Positions 7,194-16,818 are shown, counted from the first letter of the stretch. The stretch is 64,000 nucleotides of DNA from CAZKRL01 sp964555295 (GCA_964555295.1 CAZKRL010000012.1:6615-70614); one strand, 5' to 3'. Numbers and translations: made by a program. The notes: generated by a model not told the origin, from the sequence alone.

Positions 7194-9277
7194 CGGGAGT
7201 TATTGGCAATCACCTCGTAGCGGGCTGAAAGGTCTTGCATTTTGGATGCGGCGATTTCCCAAGTGGAATTCTCGACATTGAATTTTTCCAGTTCAAAACA
7301 GAGTGTGGCCTCTTCCTCATATTTCAAAAGTCTCATCGATCCTTTGAGTTTGTGCCCTGATAGATTGAGTTGTCTCTGGTCTTTCGATTGCACCGCTTGC
7401 TCCATGATGAGAAGGGTTTTGGGAGTCTCGCGAAGAAAGGCATCTACAACGCCAATCGCGATTTTCTCACTTCCTGCGCAAGCTTCTAAAGCCCTTTCCT
7501 TTAAAGTCTTGGAATCTGTCATGGCAATCATATTATCATTTTTCTCAATTGATGGCGAAGATATATTTTTTTTAAGGGCAATGGTAATTTTCGATAGGAG
7601 CTGCGATTCGGTGAAGGGTTTGGTGATGAAATCATTCATGCCTGCCGAGTAACACGCGCCGATATCTTTAATGATGGTATTGGCTGTTTGAGCGATGATG
7701 GGGACAGTGAGTTTAAGTTCATTACGAATGGTTTTCGAGGCATCAATACCATTCATTTTTGGCATTTGGATATCCATCAATATGAGGTCGAATGTATTGC
7801 TGCGGCAAACTTTTACCGCCTCTTCCCCGTCTTCAACGCATGTGGTAATGGCCTCGTTTTTTTCTAGAAGTGACTTGAGGTAGAAAAGATTGATCTCGTT
7901 GTCTTCTGCAATGAGTACCCTTTTGCCTTGTAAAGTCTTTTCTTGTTGATAGTCGGTAACAGCAGCAGGTGCCTCAGCATTCTCCAGTGGGAGCTGTACA
8001 GTGAAGGTGGTGCCATAGCCGGGCTTGCTCTTCACAGATATTTCACCTCCCATTTTCAACACGATTTCTTTGGTGATAAATAAACCTAATCCCATTCCGC
8101 CCTGCACTCTGCCGAGGGCATTGTCTGATTGAACGAACCTTGCAAAAACATCGGGACCATTTTCTGAGTCGAAGCCGATGCCGGTATCCACCACTTCGAT
8201 ATTGAGCTTTTTGTCGCTGGTTTCTTGCTTATCAAGGGCAACCCGCAGCCATATCTCGCCTTCGTCGGTGAATTTATTGGCGTTGCTGATGAGATTATTG
8301 ATGATTTGTGTCAATCTCATCGAGTCGCCCAGTATATATGCCGGTACCTCAGGGGATATGAAGAGTTGTATGTGATTTCTTTTTGTGGAGGCCTGAATTC
8401 TGTGAGTTTGTATAGCCGTCTCCAGGGTTTCTCTCAAATGAAGCGGAAACTTCATGAGTTTTATTTCTTCAGCCTGAATTTTAGAAACGTCGAGTACCTG
8501 ATTGATCAGACCGAGAAGAATGTTGGCCTGACTGCCAATGATCTTCATCAGCTTTTGTTGATTCTCATTGGGTGATGTTTCGTTCAATAGTTCGGTCATG
8601 CCCAAAATACCATTCAGTGGTGTTCTCATTTCATGGCTCATTTTTGCAATGAAATTTTGTTGGGCATTGCCGGCTTCTCTCAATTGTTCTAGAGAGAGTT
8701 GAAGGTTCCTTGCGTATTCCTTCTCGGATGCGCTGAAAAGAATATTCGAGTAAATATTACCGGCAAGTCGGCAAACCAATGCCAGTACATTTTTGTGCTC
8801 GTCATTGAAAAAGTCTTTGTCAGCACTGGCAAATCCGAAAGCACCCAATGATTTCTCGATCGTGGTAATGGGCATCCAAAGTCTTGATCTTACCTCGAAT
8901 GCTCGCTTGCCTGATCGCACATAATCGGGCACTTGCTCTGTTTGCATGTCTCGTATGTGTAAGGGCTGCTTGTTGATGAATACCCAACCTGGGTGCCTTT
9001 CCATCGCAGTTTCTTCACTGTATCGTTTATCCTCTTCAGTGAATCCCTTATTGGCGTATAACCTCAATCGATTTTGGTCAAAATCCCAAAGAAATATAGA
9101 GCTGTAGGGAACATCGATAAAATTGTCTACAATGGTGAAAAGAGCATTTGAAATACTTTGAGCATCAGTAGCCGTTGAAAGCGCTTCTGCAACGGTGTTT
9201 AATATATGCAGTGTTTCCTGCTTGGCTGATTCCAAAGGTATTGGTGGTAAAACAAAATTAACTACTTCTATGTTCAA
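7190..9277 (-). CDS. Hybrid sensor histidine kinase (GAF-HisKA-HATPase-REC-HPt)
   Basis: This 695-residue soluble hybrid kinase has no transmembrane segment. A GAF domain fills about residues 25-185. HisKA carries H215 in MSHEMRTP, and HATPase motifs are DTGIGFD (364-370) and GGMGLGLF (393-400). The receiver domain has acceptor D502 in LILMDIQMPKMNG and K553, and a C-terminal HPt domain has H642 (SGHKLKGS). The layout fits an internal phosphorelay sensing a cytoplasmic signal. The start is TTG at 9277; no in-frame ATG lies nearby upstream. No separate response regulator is adjacent. It overlaps the YrdC-like gene by 4 bp. Confidence 0.93.
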   Translation of the reverse strand: MNIEVVNFVLPPIPLESAKQETLHILNTVAEALSTATDAQSISNALFTIVDNFIDVPYSSIFLWDFDQNRLRLYANKGFTEEDKRYSEETAMERHPGWVFINKQPLHIRDMQTEQVPDYVRSGKRAFEVRSRLWMPITTIEKSLGAFGFASADKDFFNDEHKNVLALVCRLAGNIYSNILFSASEKEYARNLQLSLEQLREAGNAQQNFIAKMSHEMRTPLNGILGMTELLNETSPNENQQKLMKIIGSQANILLGLINQVLDVSKIQAEEIKLMKFPLHLRETLETAIQTHRIQASTKRNHIQLFISPEVPAYILGDSMRLTQIINNLISNANKFTDEGEIWLRVALDKQETSDKKLNIEVVDTGIGFDSENGPDVFARFVQSDNALGRVQGGMGLGLFITKEIVLKMGGEISVKSKPGYGTTFTVQLPLENAEAPAAVTDYQQEKTLQGKRVLIAEDNEINLFYLKSLLEKNEAITTCVEDGEEAVKVCRSNTFDLILMDIQMPKMNGIDASKTIRNELKLTVPIIAQTANTIIKDIGACYSAGMNDFITKPFTESQLLSKITIALKKNISSPSIEKNDNMIAMTDSKTLKERALEACAGSEKIAIGVVDAFLRETPKTLLIMEQAVQSKDQRQLNLSGHKLKGSMRLLKYEEEATLCFELEKFNVENSTWEIAASKMQDLSARYEVIANNSR

Positions 9278-9460
9278 ACATTTCGGTAATCATGTTAGAC
9301 AAGTTTCGAATTGAAGGGCAAACGACGAGGATTTCTGTTGCTGCGGTCAGGTATGCAAATATTAGAAATTGGTCTAAATGGATTCTTCGTATAAATTTCA
9401 TGAGAATTACAAAAAGGATATTTGCAGTTTCAGTTTTGCAGGAAATTGCATTTTGCACTT

Positions 9461-9631
9461 TTACAGGCAATGTATTGAGAATGGAAGTTCTTCCTCAATG
9501 TCTTCAAGTTCAAAAGCACGTTTGCCGGTTATTGAGTTTATGTCGCGGGATTTTTTAGGGGTGTATTGCCCAGCAGATAATGTGAACTCAAAATCAATAA
9601 GATCAAATTCGCCAGGCCCAATAGACCACCC
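9461..9631 (-). other. Coding-like open frame overlapping the GT87 3' end (no ATG)
   Basis: In a different minus-strand frame from the GT87 gene, codons from 9631 to the TAA at 9461 read as about 56 residues with protein-like composition (EFDLIDFEF, ITGKRAFELEDIEEELPF). It overlaps the last ~90 nt of the GT87 gene and has no ATG or GTG start. It could be a remnant, a frameshift product or chance. The plus strand is open over the same stretch with a serine-rich reading, which lowers confidence in either. I see no other gene between 9278 and 9537. Confidence 0.2.
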
Positions 9632-10728
9632 TCATCGAAAATGTAACTCATTTCTTTTCCAACTATATCCGGTGAGTTGAGGGTGTAAGGAATGAACGCA
9701 ATAATCATAAGTCCGAGATGCAGAAAATTTCCGTGCGTGCTGATATAGGCATGACAAAGGAAAGCAATCAGCGGCCACGACCACATGAAGTGCTCTGTGT
9801 CGGTGTGAGCGAGATTGGGAATAGCAGCAATGGCAAGGAAGAAAAAGATGTCGAATCTCTTGTCGTTTTGAAGTGAGACAGATTTTCTCCATGCTACAAG
9901 AATCAACATGGCGGCAATGCTGAGACCGAAAATGATATAGACAATGCCGGGTAATGTTATGGGTATTGCAGTGTGGAGTATGCCATAAATGGTATTGGGA
10001 CTAACATACAAAGCGATATTGTGGGCTTTCATTGCGCTCCACCATTGTTGATGCAGTTCAAGGTTTTTATCCCATCCGCAAATGATCGCAGGCAGCATGA
10101 CTGCAGTAGCTGTAACCAGCAGCGTGGTAGCAAGGGTTTTGAATTTACCGAATATCATCAATATCGGTGTAAGTATCAGGAAATGCGGCTTGAATAAAAG
10201 AACTACGGCGTATATGCTTCCTGAGGCATAAGACGCATTCCGCTTTTCGAAATAACGCATCAGGCAGCACGCGAGCAGGAGCAATAGATTCACATTTCCA
10301 AGGTGAAGCTCTCGTTCAATATGGTCGGCCAAAAAGAGGGTGGTGAAGAACGCGCTAATCAGTAACCTTTCTTCTGGCAGATCTTTTCCCAGGAGTCGCA
10401 TACAAGCTATAGAAAACCAGACTACTGCAAGACCAATGATGCAATAAAATATTGCTGAGGCGATGGAGTAGGGTAGCCAGGTAAAGGGTATAAACATTGT
10501 GGCAGCGAGAGGTGAATATTTATAGAATCCACTCGAAACACCAAACGCTAATCCATAGACGGTATCGCCGTTTTTCAGAGCACTAGCGGCATCATAATAC
10601 ACCCGGAAATCCGCCATTTCAGCCCTGTCATGATGGTGCTGCAGAATAAAGTAGAGTGCGCATATCAAGCCCAATGCAATTCTGAAATAGAGCATTTTCT
10701 TTACGGCGATGGATGGCTGCATATTCAA
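9538..10728 (-). CDS. Glycosyltransferase family 87 (DUF2029) membrane protein
   Basis: A polytopic 396-residue membrane protein. The N-terminal helix is followed by ADFRVYYDAASALKNGDTVYG, the DUF2029/GT87 signature with an acidic residue in the first periplasmic loop, then GFYKYSPLAATMFIPF. About ten hydrophobic helices follow. GT87 enzymes use polyprenyl-phosphate-linked sugars as donors, known from actinobacterial mannosyltransferases; donor and acceptor here are unknown. The start overlaps the stop of the DUF4294 gene by 4 bp (10725-10728), so the two are probably co-transcribed. Confidence 0.85.
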   Translation of the reverse strand: MNMQPSIAVKKMLYFRIALGLICALYFILQHHHDRAEMADFRVYYDAASALKNGDTVYGLAFGVSSGFYKYSPLAATMFIPFTWLPYSIASAIFYCIIGLAVVWFSIACMRLLGKDLPEERLLISAFFTTLFLADHIERELHLGNVNLLLLLACCLMRYFEKRNASYASGSIYAVVLLFKPHFLILTPILMIFGKFKTLATTLLVTATAVMLPAIICGWDKNLELHQQWWSAMKAHNIALYVSPNTIYGILHTAIPITLPGIVYIIFGLSIAAMLILVAWRKSVSLQNDKRFDIFFFLAIAAIPNLAHTDTEHFMWSWPLIAFLCHAYISTHGNFLHLGLMIIAFIPYTLNSPDIVGKEMSYIFDEGGLLGLANLILLILSSHYLLGNTPLKNPAT

Positions 10729-11396
10729 TTCGAGGGTTGAAAGGTATAACCCGGAAAGGGATTGACGAAACGCCGTTCAACGGGTATGAACCCATCTTCA
10801 ATTTCTCTAACAATATTTTCGATTTGTAGGTCTTCGCCGGTTGCATCGTATTCGCTCTTGAGATTATGTCCAAAGACTCTCGCAAGACTCTGCCACATAA
10901 ATGCTGAAAATCTACCTTTCAATGCCCTCACCACTTCAAAACTGTTTTTGCCGGTTTCTCTGTCAATCAGTTTGATAAGTATCACTCCTTCAGAAACCGT
11001 GAGCTTTCGTAAATCTTTCTCAAAGTTTTTCTTCATCTCCTCTTCGGCCATATCGAGCAAACGGTCTTTCTCTTTTTCGTCGGTGACGACCTTGCAAATT
11101 TGTTCGTACATATCCATAACATCTGCGGCCGCTCTCGCATAGGGATAGGTTTTAATTACTCTTCGTTGTAGTTTGTCGTATTGTCGCGTCGCAGCGCGGT
11201 TTTTACCATCAGCGGTGATGATGATGGTTGCCATGGTGGCGTTGACTATGGTATCGTTGCCATGTACATACCAGATGGCATTATAGAATTCGGTTTGGTC
11301 TGTATGGATGATTTGATAGGCACTTTGAGGTTCGCCCTGACAATAACTCAATAGGGGTAGAAGAGCTATAATAATGAGCGTTAGGAGGGTTCGCAT
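10725..11396 (-). CDS. DUF4294 family secreted protein
   Basis: I chose the ATG at 11396 (223 residues) because a clean signal peptide starts there (MRTLLTLIII ... LSYCQG); a longer reading from 11432 only adds 12 residues. The mature protein matches DUF4294, a Bacteroidota family: YKLQRRVIKTYPYA-type core (here DKLQRRVIKTYPYARAA), a helical stretch, then KLTVSEGVILIKLIDRETG and AFMWQSLARVFGHNLKSEYD. The function is unknown. It sits directly upstream of the GT87 gene with overlapping stop and start codons. Confidence 0.85.
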   Translation of the reverse strand: MRTLLTLIIIALLPLLSYCQGEPQSAYQIIHTDQTEFYNAIWYVHGNDTIVNATMATIIITADGKNRAATRQYDKLQRRVIKTYPYARAAADVMDMYEQICKVVTDEKEKDRLLDMAEEEMKKNFEKDLRKLTVSEGVILIKLIDRETGKNSFEVVRALKGRFSAFMWQSLARVFGHNLKSEYDATGEDLQIENIVREIEDGFIPVERRFVNPFPGYTFQPSN

Positions 11397-11555
11397 CGAT
11401 AGATGAACTTGCGCTAAGATATGCTTTCGCAAGTGTCATGCAGTTAGTGAAAAGGAGTAGTGCTTTACAATCGTTGTTTTGATTTCGATAAGGATTCTAT
11501 GGCGGTTATTGAATGAAATGAATTACTTCTGTTGAGCTAATGCAAGGGAAGTGCA

Positions 11556-14504
11556 TTATGATGCTTTCGCTCTAATGATTTTCGGTAATTCAATAGTGAA
11601 GGTGGTGAGTTCAGGGGTGCTTTCACATCGAATTTTTCCTCCATGTTTTTCAATGACACCTTGAACGATGTTCAATCCTAATCCTGTGCCTTCACCTCTT
11701 GCTTTAGTAGTAAAGAAGGGCTCAAAAATTCGATGGATTATTTCAGGGGGTATTTGGGGTCCGTTGTTGCTGATGCGTATAATGTGTAACTGGGGGTCTT
11801 CTTCAAGTCTGATCCGGATAGTACACTTATTCCCCGATGCGTAAAGTGCATTGTTGATGAGATTGGTCCACACTTGAGTGAGTTCGTCGGCATATCCTGA
11901 TATGACAATATCTTCAGGGATATCATTATTGACAGTTGCCCCTTGCTTAATCTTATTCCAGAAGATGGTAATTACCGTTTCGAAACTTTCTCTGAGATTG
12001 AATTCAGTGATTTCAGCATTGATGTTTCCATGAGCGAATACATTCAATGCCTTCACAACCTTGCTGCTTTGATCTGCTGATATGGTTGTTGTGCGTATCG
12101 ATTTATAAACAAGCGAGAAGTTGAGCGCAAGTCGGATAATCTGCTTGAACTTGGGTTCTTTTAAAATGTCGGCAATGGAGCGGGTAATCTCTACAATGCC
12201 CATTTGAACAAACGCTCGGGCGCAGCTCATGCGGTCGGCCTCAGAATCAAGTATGTCTGTCAGCAGACGATTTATCTGCTGAATTCGTTCCCTTTCTTCT
12301 CTCGTTGTTAGGTTGATAATCTTTCGCTGTTTGTATAGGTTGAGCGCAAGGAGTATTTCGTTGGGTTGAAGTTGCCAGATGATTTCTTCAAATGAGTCTT
12401 TGAATAGCTGCTCTAAGTTTTCACCGGACGCTTTGATAGCGCCCAGTGGTGAATTGATTTCATGAGCTATTCCGGCGATAAGTACACCTAACGTGGAGAG
12501 TCTCTCCTTGTTCAATAGATCAGATTGGGCTTTCTCAAGTTCAATCAGCGACTCCTCCAACTGTTGTGTTTTTTTTACGAGTGCTGATTCGGTGGACTTT
12601 AATTGATCGATTACAAGCGAAAGTTGAAGTTCGTTCTCTTTGCGCAGGGTGATGTCATGCAGATAAACTCGGCATAGTGAGTCGCCCTCAAGAATAAAGG
12701 TCGTTATTTCAAATATCTTCTGACCTGCCGTGCTTTCCCTTTCGTATTCATTGATGAGCTGACCCTTGTGATCGATTTTTAGAAATTTCACGATATCATC
12801 AAAAGATGAACTCAGAACTTCACTGAGATAATTTTCTGCAGCGTGATTGTAGAAATTTATTTTCCTTTCCATCATGTTCAATTCCATGACCGGATTAGGA
12901 TTGTGTTGAGGAATCAGGGCCAGATTTTTTATGGATTGTGTTTTTTCCTCAATGGTCTTTTCTAGGTCGGAATTGATTTGACTGATTTGTTTCCGGGTAG
13001 CTTCAAGTTTTTGAATGGTTTCTTTCTGTGCTATTTCGAGTTTCTTTTTCTCGGAAATCTCAGATTCAACAGCCATATAGCCCGTGAGTTTGCCGCCGTC
13101 AAACAAGGGCTCGATATTCAAAACTACCCAGTATGGCTTGCCGTGCTTGTCGTAATTAATGATTTCCGCATATACCGACTTTTCTTGGCTTAGGTTAGCG
13201 TTGATATATGCAATGGTCTCCGGGTCTGACATGGGTCCTTGAAAGATTTTAGGTGTCTTTCCTATCAGATCTTCTCGAGAGTATCCGGTAATGCTTTCTA
13301 CACTTTCATTGACCCAGGTAATATTCTTTTTCGTATCGGTGATGATTACAAGATTCGATGTTCGCTTAGCTACGTTTGAAAGAATGTACAATTCTTCCTC
13401 TTGCTTTTTGCGCTCGCTGATATCCTGAATTACACCGTGAATGATATCCCTGATTACATATTCATTCGTGTTGAAAATACATTCAAGGGTAATCACCTTG
13501 CCATCGATGGGTCGGCGCCATTCGAATTCTGTTTTGAGAGGTGTGCCGTATTCGATACTCTGCAATATATTCTTTACGAGTTCTATTCGACCAGCGACTT
13601 TGATGTTCTTTAAGATTGTTTTTCTGCCAGTATTAGTAATGTTATCCATTCCTAACAGATGCTGCAGATTTTCACTGCCTTCTAATTTGTCTTGGGTAAC
13701 ATGAAATTTGAAATTGGCGAAATGTGCGATCTCCTGCGCTACATTCAAATCTTTGAGTAAGTTCTCTAAACCTGTGGTCTGTTCTTTAATTTTCTTCTCA
13801 AGGTTTTGAGTGAGCTCAGAGTTTTTGGATCTCTCAATGGATAGTTTGGACGCAAGGTCATGCAATGCAACCTGCAACCGCTTTAGCTCAAAGCTTCGCA
13901 CCTTTGGCTGAATTTCGGCGTTCACGTAAGAGCCAGTGGCTAGTTGTTCCGAGAGTTCGGTCAACTTGATGACAGGCTGACTGATCTGATTAGCCATTGC
14001 GTATACAATTATGAGTGCAACCAATGCAAGCAGTATCAATAGTATTTTGATGGGCTCATTGATGTGTTCTAACTGCTTGGTGATTTTGAATCTATTGAAT
14101 CCGATGGCAATCTCACCTTTGAAACTACTCGTTGTAAAAGGGGTTCGAACTACAATGTAGTGAGTAGTGTCTTGAAGTAGTTCTTGAATATTGATGCTGT
14201 CAGGACGAAAAAGAATGTCAGGTTGTTCGCGTCCATCACTTGTTAGAATTACGGCGAGGAAATCTGCTTTTTGCTCAGATTGAACAAAGTTCATAGTTTT
14301 TTCAAGGCCGAGATAGTCATCCCTATCTAATGAAATTTCTACGCCTAATGCAAGGGTTTGAGCAATATGCAAGAGTTCATCGGTTTTGACCTCGGAGATA
14401 AGTATTTCTTGCTGTTTTGGATAGTAAGAAATGAGAACAAAAAACAGAATAAGAGTAACGATTGAGTAGGGAATCCAGATCTGTGAGAAGATTCCAAATT
14501 TCAT
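11556..14504 (-). CDS. Membrane PAS sensor histidine kinase with extended dimerization region
   Basis: The 982-residue product has a transmembrane helix at about 10-28, a periplasmic sensor region, a second helix at 152-172 and a HAMP-like linker with coiled coil to about 250. Three PAS-like domains follow (about 255-365, 378-490 and 530-625; the second has GYSREDLIGKTPKIFQGP). The phospho-acceptor is H681 in AGIAHEINSPLGAI. Unusually, about 110 helical residues separate it from the next HisKA-like helix before HATPase (NLINNAL, GEGTGLGLNIVQG). The gene overlaps the PstS-like gene by 4 bp, so the kinase probably reads a ligand handled by that protein and the porin upstream. No response regulator is adjacent. 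Confidence 0.92.
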   Translation of the reverse strand: MKFGIFSQIWIPYSIVTLILFFVLISYYPKQQEILISEVKTDELLHIAQTLALGVEISLDRDDYLGLEKTMNFVQSEQKADFLAVILTSDGREQPDILFRPDSINIQELLQDTTHYIVVRTPFTTSSFKGEIAIGFNRFKITKQLEHINEPIKILLILLALVALIIVYAMANQISQPVIKLTELSEQLATGSYVNAEIQPKVRSFELKRLQVALHDLASKLSIERSKNSELTQNLEKKIKEQTTGLENLLKDLNVAQEIAHFANFKFHVTQDKLEGSENLQHLLGMDNITNTGRKTILKNIKVAGRIELVKNILQSIEYGTPLKTEFEWRRPIDGKVITLECIFNTNEYVIRDIIHGVIQDISERKKQEEELYILSNVAKRTSNLVIITDTKKNITWVNESVESITGYSREDLIGKTPKIFQGPMSDPETIAYINANLSQEKSVYAEIINYDKHGKPYWVVLNIEPLFDGGKLTGYMAVESEISEKKKLEIAQKETIQKLEATRKQISQINSDLEKTIEEKTQSIKNLALIPQHNPNPVMELNMMERKINFYNHAAENYLSEVLSSSFDDIVKFLKIDHKGQLINEYERESTAGQKIFEITTFILEGDSLCRVYLHDITLRKENELQLSLVIDQLKSTESALVKKTQQLEESLIELEKAQSDLLNKERLSTLGVLIAGIAHEINSPLGAIKASGENLEQLFKDSFEEIIWQLQPNEILLALNLYKQRKIINLTTREERERIQQINRLLTDILDSEADRMSCARAFVQMGIVEITRSIADILKEPKFKQIIRLALNFSLVYKSIRTTTISADQSSKVVKALNVFAHGNINAEITEFNLRESFETVITIFWNKIKQGATVNNDIPEDIVISGYADELTQVWTNLINNALYASGNKCTIRIRLEEDPQLHIIRISNNGPQIPPEIIHRIFEPFFTTKARGEGTGLGLNIVQGVIEKHGGKIRCESTPELTTFTIELPKIIRAKAS

Positions 14505-14953
14505 TTTGAATTCAATTGTAGCGCGATGACAGACGGAATTTGCAATGACGCATTTGATTTCAGCACGCCAATTGCGCCGGGTGTTTTGGATACGAAGCTG
14601 ATCATATCCTCGGGTGTATTGAAAAATTGTGGAGAACGGCTGCGGCCTTGAAATACTTGCGCCAGCCAGAATTTTTTAACCTCTTCTACACTTTTGCTGT
14701 AAATCCTTTCATAAATTTCTTTTGCTTCAGCAGACTGACTATTGGGTAAACAAATAATTACGGGTAGTTTATTCTGCCAAAGGGTATACTTGGCCCGATA
14801 GATGTCTTTTATTTCATCAAAACTAATGGCAGACTTACCTGTCTGATTGCCGATAAACCTCAAGTCGTTTATGTCCTGGGCGATGGTTCTTATCGATGCT
14901 AGCGCAAGAATAATAGCACAAAGGATGTATGTCTTGCCGAACCTAAAAGCCAT
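14501..14953 (-). CDS. Small PstS-like periplasmic substrate-binding protein
   Basis: The 150-residue product has a signal peptide ending near IRTIAQD. Its core resembles the short PBP-like/PstS family: SFDEIKDIYRAKYTLW, VEEVKKFWLAQVFQGRSRSPQFF, and the late TPGAIGVLKS that recalls the anion-binding turn of phosphate-binding proteins. It is half the length of a full transporter binding protein, and no permease or ATPase genes are nearby, so a sensory role with the kinase downstream is more likely than import. It overlaps the porin gene by 11 bp and the kinase gene by 4 bp. Confidence 0.75.
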   Translation of the reverse strand: MAFRFGKTYILCAIILALASIRTIAQDINDLRFIGNQTGKSAISFDEIKDIYRAKYTLWQNKLPVIICLPNSQSAEAKEIYERIYSKSVEEVKKFWLAQVFQGRSRSPQFFNTPEDMISFVSKTPGAIGVLKSNASLQIPSVIALQLNSK

Positions 14954-16046
14954 ACGCGAGCTGAACTTTTAAGTCAAACCGGTTTTGATTGTGATTATGA
15001 AAAAGATGTTGATCGCCAAATTCAAATCTCTCCACTTGCATCTTTAAACTGGTTTGAGCATTGATGTCCGTTCTAAATCCGATTCCTAACTTCACAATAT
15101 TGACGGGAATAGAATGTAGCTCTCGTTCGGAGATATCCATGTAATCGAACAAGGCATAGGGCACGTATTTTTCTTTAAACCTCCACCCAATCATTCCGAA
15201 GTGTGATATATTTTCTGAATTTCCGAGAGAATCGGTCGTAGTTATATTATACCCACCTTCGTACAGAACCTCGAGTCTTTTGCCGAAGTATGCGAGTGAC
15301 GCACACATCAACTGGAAGTTGACAGCACCGCTATATTCCTTGTTTACGCTGCTGTGGCCATTGTGCGCTCCAGTAATGTTCGTGGGCATATAATCATTGT
15401 AGTATGACACACCGGCCCTTAGACCCTCTAATGGTTTGCAGTGGATTGCTGCCATCAATGCTTTGTTTGCAGCATCGTCGTATATATCTGTGGAGGCTAT
15501 CCCGTTGGAGGTACAAACGTCGTAGCCAAAATTCCAACGTCCAAGATTTTGACCTTGAAGCCTGATTCCAAGAGAATGTAAGGGTACGAAGTAACTGAAG
15601 GAGCTTGGGCGATCTATCGTTGGAAAGAACAATCTGCCATGATGGAATACGTCATTCCAATAATTCACGGGCGTGTGCATCTTGCCCACAATCAGGCTGT
15701 GGTTGCCGTAGTAATCGAATTTGAGTTGAGCGCGTTCAATACTTGGGGCGAATTTTGATGCGGTATTGTTATCATATCTGATGACCGATTCACCCAGGAA
15801 ACTAATTCTGTCTGTAATATTCGAGGTCACAAAAAAGTCCTGCTCACCAAAACTGAAATAACTGTGTAACTCCTCCGAGTTGTCGATTTTATGAATGTTT
15901 TCAAGGCTGTATTGAAGGTGGCCGTAAACACGTAATTGTATGTTGCGCTCTTGCGCTAACACATTGGGCCCAAAGACAACTCCGAGCATGATGGACAGAA
16001 TCCATTGAGATTTAATCCATCTTATGTTTCTCGCAGTGGTTGGCAA
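14943..16046 (-). CDS. Porin-like outer-membrane beta-barrel
   Basis: The 367-residue product has a signal peptide ending near NVLAQERN and then alternating strands typical of a porin (IQLRVYGHLQYSL, SIERAQLKFDYYG, LIVGKMHTPVNYW), ending in the outer-membrane aromatic signal KVQLAYGF. It resembles OprO/OprP-type or similar channel porins, but the substrate cannot be read from the sequence. TTG at 16046 is the best start I see, since no ATG precedes the signal peptide. It is the first gene of a three-gene operon with the PstS-like protein and the PAS kinase. Confidence 0.78.
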   Translation of the reverse strand: MPTTARNIRWIKSQWILSIMLGVVFGPNVLAQERNIQLRVYGHLQYSLENIHKIDNSEELHSYFSFGEQDFFVTSNITDRISFLGESVIRYDNNTASKFAPSIERAQLKFDYYGNHSLIVGKMHTPVNYWNDVFHHGRLFFPTIDRPSSFSYFVPLHSLGIRLQGQNLGRWNFGYDVCTSNGIASTDIYDDAANKALMAAIHCKPLEGLRAGVSYYNDYMPTNITGAHNGHSSVNKEYSGAVNFQLMCASLAYFGKRLEVLYEGGYNITTTDSLGNSENISHFGMIGWRFKEKYVPYALFDYMDISERELHSIPVNIVKLGIGFRTDINAQTSLKMQVERFEFGDQHLFHNHNQNRFDLKVQLAYGF

Positions 16047-16089
16047 ATCAATTTTTTTCGAACGGCAATATAATCTATTAATTTTCTAG

Positions 16090-16812
16090 TCAGACGTATG
16101 TTGCGATTTCCGAAAACAGCAATTGCGGATATTCTTCCTTTTGTTGAGCCCAACTTTGATTGCGATGGAGTTGATTTTGATTGAGCTTCTGAGAACAAAC
16201 TCTTAGCTCCATTTCCAGTTCATCGGTGAATGAATGGGGTGATAGTCCACTTTGTAACCATTGATTTTCTGATTTGTCAGTGAGCATCACAGGCATCCTT
16301 TTTTTGGAATTGTGTACAATCGACATCACGTCATTTGCTGTTGTGGTAAGGATGCTGCAACTTAGAATGGGATTTCCATTCACCGGGTTTTCCCATGCTG
16401 ATATCAATCCGGCAAGAGAGAATATTTCTGTCTCTTTGAGCGATACATAGATGGGATATTTCTGGCCGGCAAATTGGTGCCATTCAAAAAAACCACTCAC
16501 GGGTATGAGGCATCTTCCCTTCTTCCAGGATTCTCGAAAGGAGGGTTTTTCAGCAGCGGTTTCACTCATGGCATTCAATGTTTTCTGCCTTATCGAAAGT
16601 GCGTCTTTCTCGGTCTTGCACCAATGTGGAATCAATCCCCAATGAGCGAGTGTAATGCCTTCCTCGGTGATAACCGGAATTTCCGGATGATCAAAACCTG
16701 AAATGAAATAGGAGGGTTGCTCTGGTTCAGGATGTTCTTTCAACATCCGTTTACCATAGCGCTTTTCCAGGCGATTCCATTTGTTCTGCAACAGCGCTAT
16801 GTTGTAGCACAT
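16090..16812 (-). CDS. SRAP/YedK family DNA-protein crosslink protein
   Basis: The 240-residue product starts MCYN, placing the catalytic cysteine at position 2 after Met removal. The family core follows: LAHWGLIPHW, an asparagine in KTLNAMSET, CLIPVSGFFEW and the late histidine region MSIVHNSKKRMPVML. SRAP proteins (human HMCES, E. coli YedK) form a stable thiazolidine link to abasic sites in single-stranded DNA and shield them. All residues expected for that chemistry are visible. The thioredoxin-like gene lies 6 bp upstream on the same strand. Confidence 0.93.
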   Translation of the reverse strand: MCYNIALLQNKWNRLEKRYGKRMLKEHPEPEQPSYFISGFDHPEIPVITEEGITLAHWGLIPHWCKTEKDALSIRQKTLNAMSETAAEKPSFRESWKKGRCLIPVSGFFEWHQFAGQKYPIYVSLKETEIFSLAGLISAWENPVNGNPILSCSILTTTANDVMSIVHNSKKRMPVMLTDKSENQWLQSGLSPHSFTDELEMELRVCSQKLNQNQLHRNQSWAQQKEEYPQLLFSEIATYV

Positions 16813-16818
16813 GCAGAA

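Noticed and set aside
9378..9680. 100-codon plus-strand frame rich in serine
   Set aside because: It overlaps the GT87 3' end and is antisense to a more protein-like frame; no family resemblance.
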